15,866 nt of DNA, from positions 1 to 15,866 of the forward strand of contig DATEQV010000266.1 in the NCBI GenBank assembly GCA_035272265.1, written 5' to 3'. This DNA comes from Acidisphaera sp035272265. GTDB taxonomy: Bacteria > Pseudomonadota > Alphaproteobacteria > Acetobacterales > Acetobacteraceae. The position numbers and the translations under genes are program-made. Positions 13,401 through 15,866 of the stretch are shown here, piece by piece (the stretch's first letter is position 1; every line of letters starts with the position of its first letter). The notes under the pieces are model-generated. The model saw nothing but the letters and a program-made list of their open reading frames with translations, was not told the DNA's origin and did not search any database.

Positions 13401-14062
13401 TGGGGGCCAACGCCTTCGGCCAGAAGCTGCGGCGGCGCGAGGACGTCCACCTTCTGACCGGCGGGGGCCGCTTCACCGCCGATCAGGTGCCCGACGGGGC
13501 GGCCTGGGCGGTGATGCTGCGCAGCCCGCACGCGCATGCAAGGATCGCCTCGATCGACATGCGTGCCGCACTGGCCGCGCCCGGCGTGCTGGCGGCGCTG
13601 ACCGCGGGCGACATCGAGGGGCTGGGCGGCATCCCGTGCGGCGGCGCGCTGATCCGGCTGCCCGGGACCGATCCGGCGCAGGACTATGCGTTCGTGCCGG
13701 TCCATCCGCTGCTGGCGGCGGGGCGGGTGCGCTACGTGGGCGAGAGCGTGGCGGTCGTCATCGCCGAGACCGAGGCCGCCGCGAAGGACGCCGCCGAACG
13801 TGCGGCGATCGAGTACGAGCCGCTGCCGTGCGTGACGCGCACCGATGCCGCGCAGGGCGGCCTGCCGGTATGGGACGCGGCGCCGGACAACGTGTGCTTC
13901 CGCTGGCGGGCCGGCGACGACGTGGACGATGCGTTCGCGCGCGCGGCGCATGTGGCCCGGGTGCGGGTGGTCAACAACCGCATCCATGTCGGCTCGATGG
14001 AGACGCGCGGCGCGATCGGCGCGTTCGAGGACGGGCGCTACACGCTGGTCACCGGCAGCTAG
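13400..14062 (+). CDS. N-terminal part of the molybdenum hydroxylase large subunit (as an independent frame)
   Basis: This is the 220-residue product if TAG terminates. It contains the first domain of the large subunit: GQKLRRREDVHLLTGGGRFTA (7-27), MLRSPHAHARI (39-49), RYVGESVAVVIAET (111-124) and the AAIEYEPLP segment (135-143). The start ATG overlaps the SDR stop. On its own it has no molybdenum-binding or catalytic residues. Listed separately because some annotators would call two genes here. Confidence 0.6.
   Translation: MGANAFGQKLRRREDVHLLTGGGRFTADQVPDGAAWAVMLRSPHAHARIASIDMRAALAAPGVLAALTAGDIEGLGGIPCGGALIRLPGTDPAQDYAFVPVHPLLAAGRVRYVGESVAVVIAETEAAAKDAAERAAIEYEPLPCVTRTDAAQGGLPVWDAAPDNVCFRWRAGDDVDDAFARAAHVARVRVVNNRIHVGSMETRGAIGAFEDGRYTLVTGS
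14060..14062 (+). other. In-frame amber codon at the expected Mo-proximal glutamine
   Basis: The bases read GGC AGC TAG ATG CCG. TAG occupies the codon where family members carry the conserved glutamine close to the molybdenum. TAG also ends topA, mntA, the 127-residue gene and this gene itself in this window, so general reassignment of TAG to Gln is not supported. Confidence 0.8.
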
Positions 14063-15667
14063 ATGCCGCACTTGCTGAAGGCGGCGCTGGCGCAGGTGCT
14101 GCGCGTGGAGGCGGACTGCATCCGCGTGCGCATCGCCGACGTGGGCGGCAGTTTCGGGATCAAGAACGCGCTGGCGCCCGAGCAGGCGCTGGTGCTCTGG
14201 GCGGCACGGCTGGTCGGGCGGCCGGTCGCGTGGATCGGCGACCGCAGCGACGGGTTCGTCTCCGACTACGGCGCGCGGGACAACGTCACCGTCGGCGAGT
14301 TGGCGCTGGACGCCGGGCACCGGTTCCTCGGCCTGCGCGTGGAGACGGTGGCCAATGTGGGCGCGTATCTGGCGCCGAAGGGCGAGCTGTCGCCGACATC
14401 GAACACACCGGCGCTGGCGGGGGTGTACCGGCTGCCCGGGATCGCGGTGTCGGTGACCGGCGTGTTCACCAACACCGCGCCGACCGAGGTGTTTCGCGGC
14501 GCCGGGCGGCCCGAGGCGGTCTATCTGCTCGAACGGCTGGTGGACGCGGCGGCGCGCGATCTCGAGGTCGCGCCGGATGCGTTGCGCGCGCGCAACCTGA
14601 TCCGGCCGGACGAGCTGCCGTTCGCCACACGGCTCGGCCTGACCTACGACAGCGGCGACTTTCCCGGGATGCTGGCCGACGCGCTGGCGGCGGCGGCGGG
14701 CTTCGCCGAGCGCCGGGACGCCGCGCGCGGCCGGCTGCGCGGGTTCGGCATCGCGCAGTATTGCGAGCGCGTCGGCGGCGGCTGGGCCGAGGACGCGTGG
14801 ATCGAACTGCGCGACGACGGGCGCGCGACGGTGCTGATCGGCACGATGTCGAACGGGCAGGGGCACGAGACGGCCTATGCACAGCTGGTTGCATCGCGGC
14901 TGGGGCTGGAGCCGGACGGGATCGACGTGGTGCAGGGTGATACCGATCGCATTCCGTCGGGCCACGGCACGGGCGGCTCGGCCAGTCTGGCGATCGGCGG
15001 GGCGGCGCTGGGGTTCGCCTCGGACGACCTGATCCGCCGCGCGCTGCCGCTGGCGGCCGACGCGCTGGAGGCGGCCGAGGCGGACATCGTGTTCGAGGAC
15101 GGCGCCTATCGCATCGTCGGCACCGACCGGCATGTCGGCCTGCGCGACGTGGCGCGGCGGATCGGCGGCACCGTGCTGTGCGACGAGGGACGTTTCGTGC
15201 CGCGCGTGCCGACATTTCCGAACGGCTGCCACATCGCCGAGGTGGAGATCGATCCGGAGACGGGGATGGTCGAGCTGTGCGCCTACCGGATGCAGCACGA
15301 TTTCGGGCGCGAGCTGAATCCGCTGCTGCTGGAGGGACAGATGCAGGGCGGGGTGGCGCAGGGGATCGGGCAGGCGTTGCATGAGGGCGTGGTGTACGAT
15401 CCCGACAGCGGTCAGGTGCTGACCGGCTCGCTGATGGACTACTGCGTGCCGCGCGCCGCCGACCTGCCGCCGCTCACCTTGCGGACGCGCCCGACCGAGT
15501 GTCCGTCGAATCCGCTCGGCGTGAAGGGCTGCGGCGAGGCGGGCGCGGCCGGCGCGCCGCCGGCGGTGGTGAACGCGGTGCTGGACGCGCTGGCACCGCT
15601 CGGCGTGACCAGCTTCGACGGCCCGGCGACGCCGTTCCACATCTGGCGCGCGATGCAGCGCGAATAG
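14063..15667 (+). CDS. C-terminal part of the molybdenum hydroxylase large subunit (as an independent frame)
   Basis: This is the 534-residue product if translation restarts at the ATG directly after TAG. It holds the molybdopterin-cofactor-binding parts: DVGGSFGIKNALAPEQALV (26-44), the EVFRGAGRPEA loop (142-152, of the aldehyde/xanthine oxidase type rather than the Cys-containing CoxL form I loop), SNGQGHETAYAQ (263-274), GHGTGGSASLA (300-310), and the catalytic glutamate E492 in VKGCGEAGAAG. No ribosome binding site precedes the ATG, so it would depend on termination-reinitiation. The glutamine near the metal would be lost. Confidence 0.6.
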   Translation: MPHLLKAALAQVLRVEADCIRVRIADVGGSFGIKNALAPEQALVLWAARLVGRPVAWIGDRSDGFVSDYGARDNVTVGELALDAGHRFLGLRVETVANVGAYLAPKGELSPTSNTPALAGVYRLPGIAVSVTGVFTNTAPTEVFRGAGRPEAVYLLERLVDAAARDLEVAPDALRARNLIRPDELPFATRLGLTYDSGDFPGMLADALAAAAGFAERRDAARGRLRGFGIAQYCERVGGGWAEDAWIELRDDGRATVLIGTMSNGQGHETAYAQLVASRLGLEPDGIDVVQGDTDRIPSGHGTGGSASLAIGGAALGFASDDLIRRALPLAADALEAAEADIVFEDGAYRIVGTDRHVGLRDVARRIGGTVLCDEGRFVPRVPTFPNGCHIAEVEIDPETGMVELCAYRMQHDFGRELNPLLLEGQMQGGVAQGIGQALHEGVVYDPDSGQVLTGSLMDYCVPRAADLPPLTLRTRPTECPSNPLGVKGCGEAGAAGAPPAVVNAVLDALAPLGVTSFDGPATPFHIWRAMQRE

Positions 15668-15829
15668 CGCGGAGAATTCCCGCCTCTCAATCGCCGCCGG
15701 CGGGCAATGCCAGCCTCCCCGTAGCCGCCACTGGAGCAGCACTATCTTTTCGTCTCCGGTCCCATTGCGCGCGGCCGAAAAGCCCCAATTCTACGGTCCC
15801 TGACCCGCTCGGATGCAGGAGCCGCCACG

Positions 15830-15866
15830 ATGAGCCGGATCCACGTGTTGCATGAAAACCCCGCCT
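15830..15866 (+). CDS. Start of a downstream gene (partial, function not determinable)
   Basis: AGGAG at 15817-15821 lies 8 nt before an ATG at 15830 that opens MSRIHVLHENPA and runs off the window. The strong ribosome binding site and the gap after the previous gene make a real start likely. Twelve residues are too few to name it. The 162 nt before it (15668-15829) contain no gene I can support, only a GC palindrome (CCGCCGGCGG) and no clear promoter or terminator. Confidence 0.55.
   Translation, partial: MSRIHVLHENPA

Larger units (their letters stand above)
13400..15667 (+). pseudogene. Molybdenum hydroxylase large subunit (CoxL/xanthine dehydrogenase family), interrupted by an in-frame TAG
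   Basis: Read through one TAG (14060-14062), this frame gives a 755-codon large subunit with normal domain order and length for the family, whose members are usually about 770-800 residues. The frame on both sides is the same and similarity continues without loss. At the interruption the order is TLVTGS-TAG-MPHLL; relatives have a glutamine there (TFQAPH in CoxL, STQNTM in xanthine oxidase), the residue next to the molybdenum. CAG to TAG is a single C-to-T change. No small iron-sulfur or FAD subunit gene is adjacent in this window. It could be a young pseudogene, a sequencing error, or two proteins made by restart at the ATG right after TAG. Confidence 0.75.

Noticed and set aside
14060..14062. 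Genome-wide reassignment of TAG to glutamine
   Set aside because: TAG is the natural terminal codon of topA, mntA, the 127-residue gene and the hydroxylase itself, with proteins of normal length where the family is known.
13322..15742. An 806-codon minus-strand frame opposite the molybdenum hydroxylase
   Set aside because: Low-complexity Arg/Ala/His composition, no recognisable motif, and the plus strand carries clear family motifs.
1..15866. CRISPR arrays, insertion sequences, tRNA or rRNA genes
   Set aside because: No regularly spaced direct repeats, no transposase-like frame, no terminal inverted repeats with target duplications and no tRNA-like sequence were seen by eye on either strand.

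Overview
The window is GC-rich, densely coded DNA from what looks like an alphaproteobacterium, probably of the Rhodospirillales/Acetobacteraceae type. The evidence is the gene order pyrC-plsY-dprA-topA, an intracellular polyhydroxybutyrate (PHB) depolymerase, and strong codon GC bias. The taxonomic call is inference; no rRNA or tRNA is present to settle it.

Layout. 1-373 (-): start of an unrecognised gene with a near-consensus sigma70 promoter, running off the left edge. 615-1106 (+): CinA C-terminal-domain protein. 1187-2224 (+): two toxin-antitoxin-like units in tandem, namely vapB with a vapC cut to 50 codons, then a DUF433/DUF5615 pair. 2221-7948 (-): housekeeping operon pyrC'-plsY-dprA-topA with overlapping genes. 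The dihydroorotase-like protein has lost its metal-binding histidines, and pyrB is not at its usual place upstream. 8057-8840 (-): a small ribbon-helix-helix-like gene and an unrecognised 127-residue gene. 8914-12424 (-): acyl-CoA ligase, a hepT stub, mntA-type nucleotidyltransferase and PHB depolymerase. 12705-15667 (+): an SDR-fold protein followed directly by a molybdenum hydroxylase large subunit of the CoxL/xanthine dehydrogenase family, interrupted by an in-frame TAG. 15830-end (+): start of another gene.

How the genes relate. The central operon joins pyrimidine synthesis, phospholipid acylation, DNA uptake/recombination and DNA topology, as in many alphaproteobacteria. The ligase and PHB depolymerase are carbon-storage and fatty-acid metabolism genes, separated by a decaying MntA/HepT unit. 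Accessory small genes of toxin-antitoxin type sit on both sides of the operon, several broken or with altered active-site residues.

Most notable observations. (1) The TAG in the molybdenum hydroxylase falls where the family has its molybdenum-proximal glutamine, and an ATG follows it directly. (2) The hepT stub ends exactly at the foot of a perfect 9-bp inverted repeat whose far arm contains the ribosome binding site of the acyl-CoA ligase, so the dead toxin gene may now act as a leader ORF. I did not find a complete, clearly new multi-gene system.
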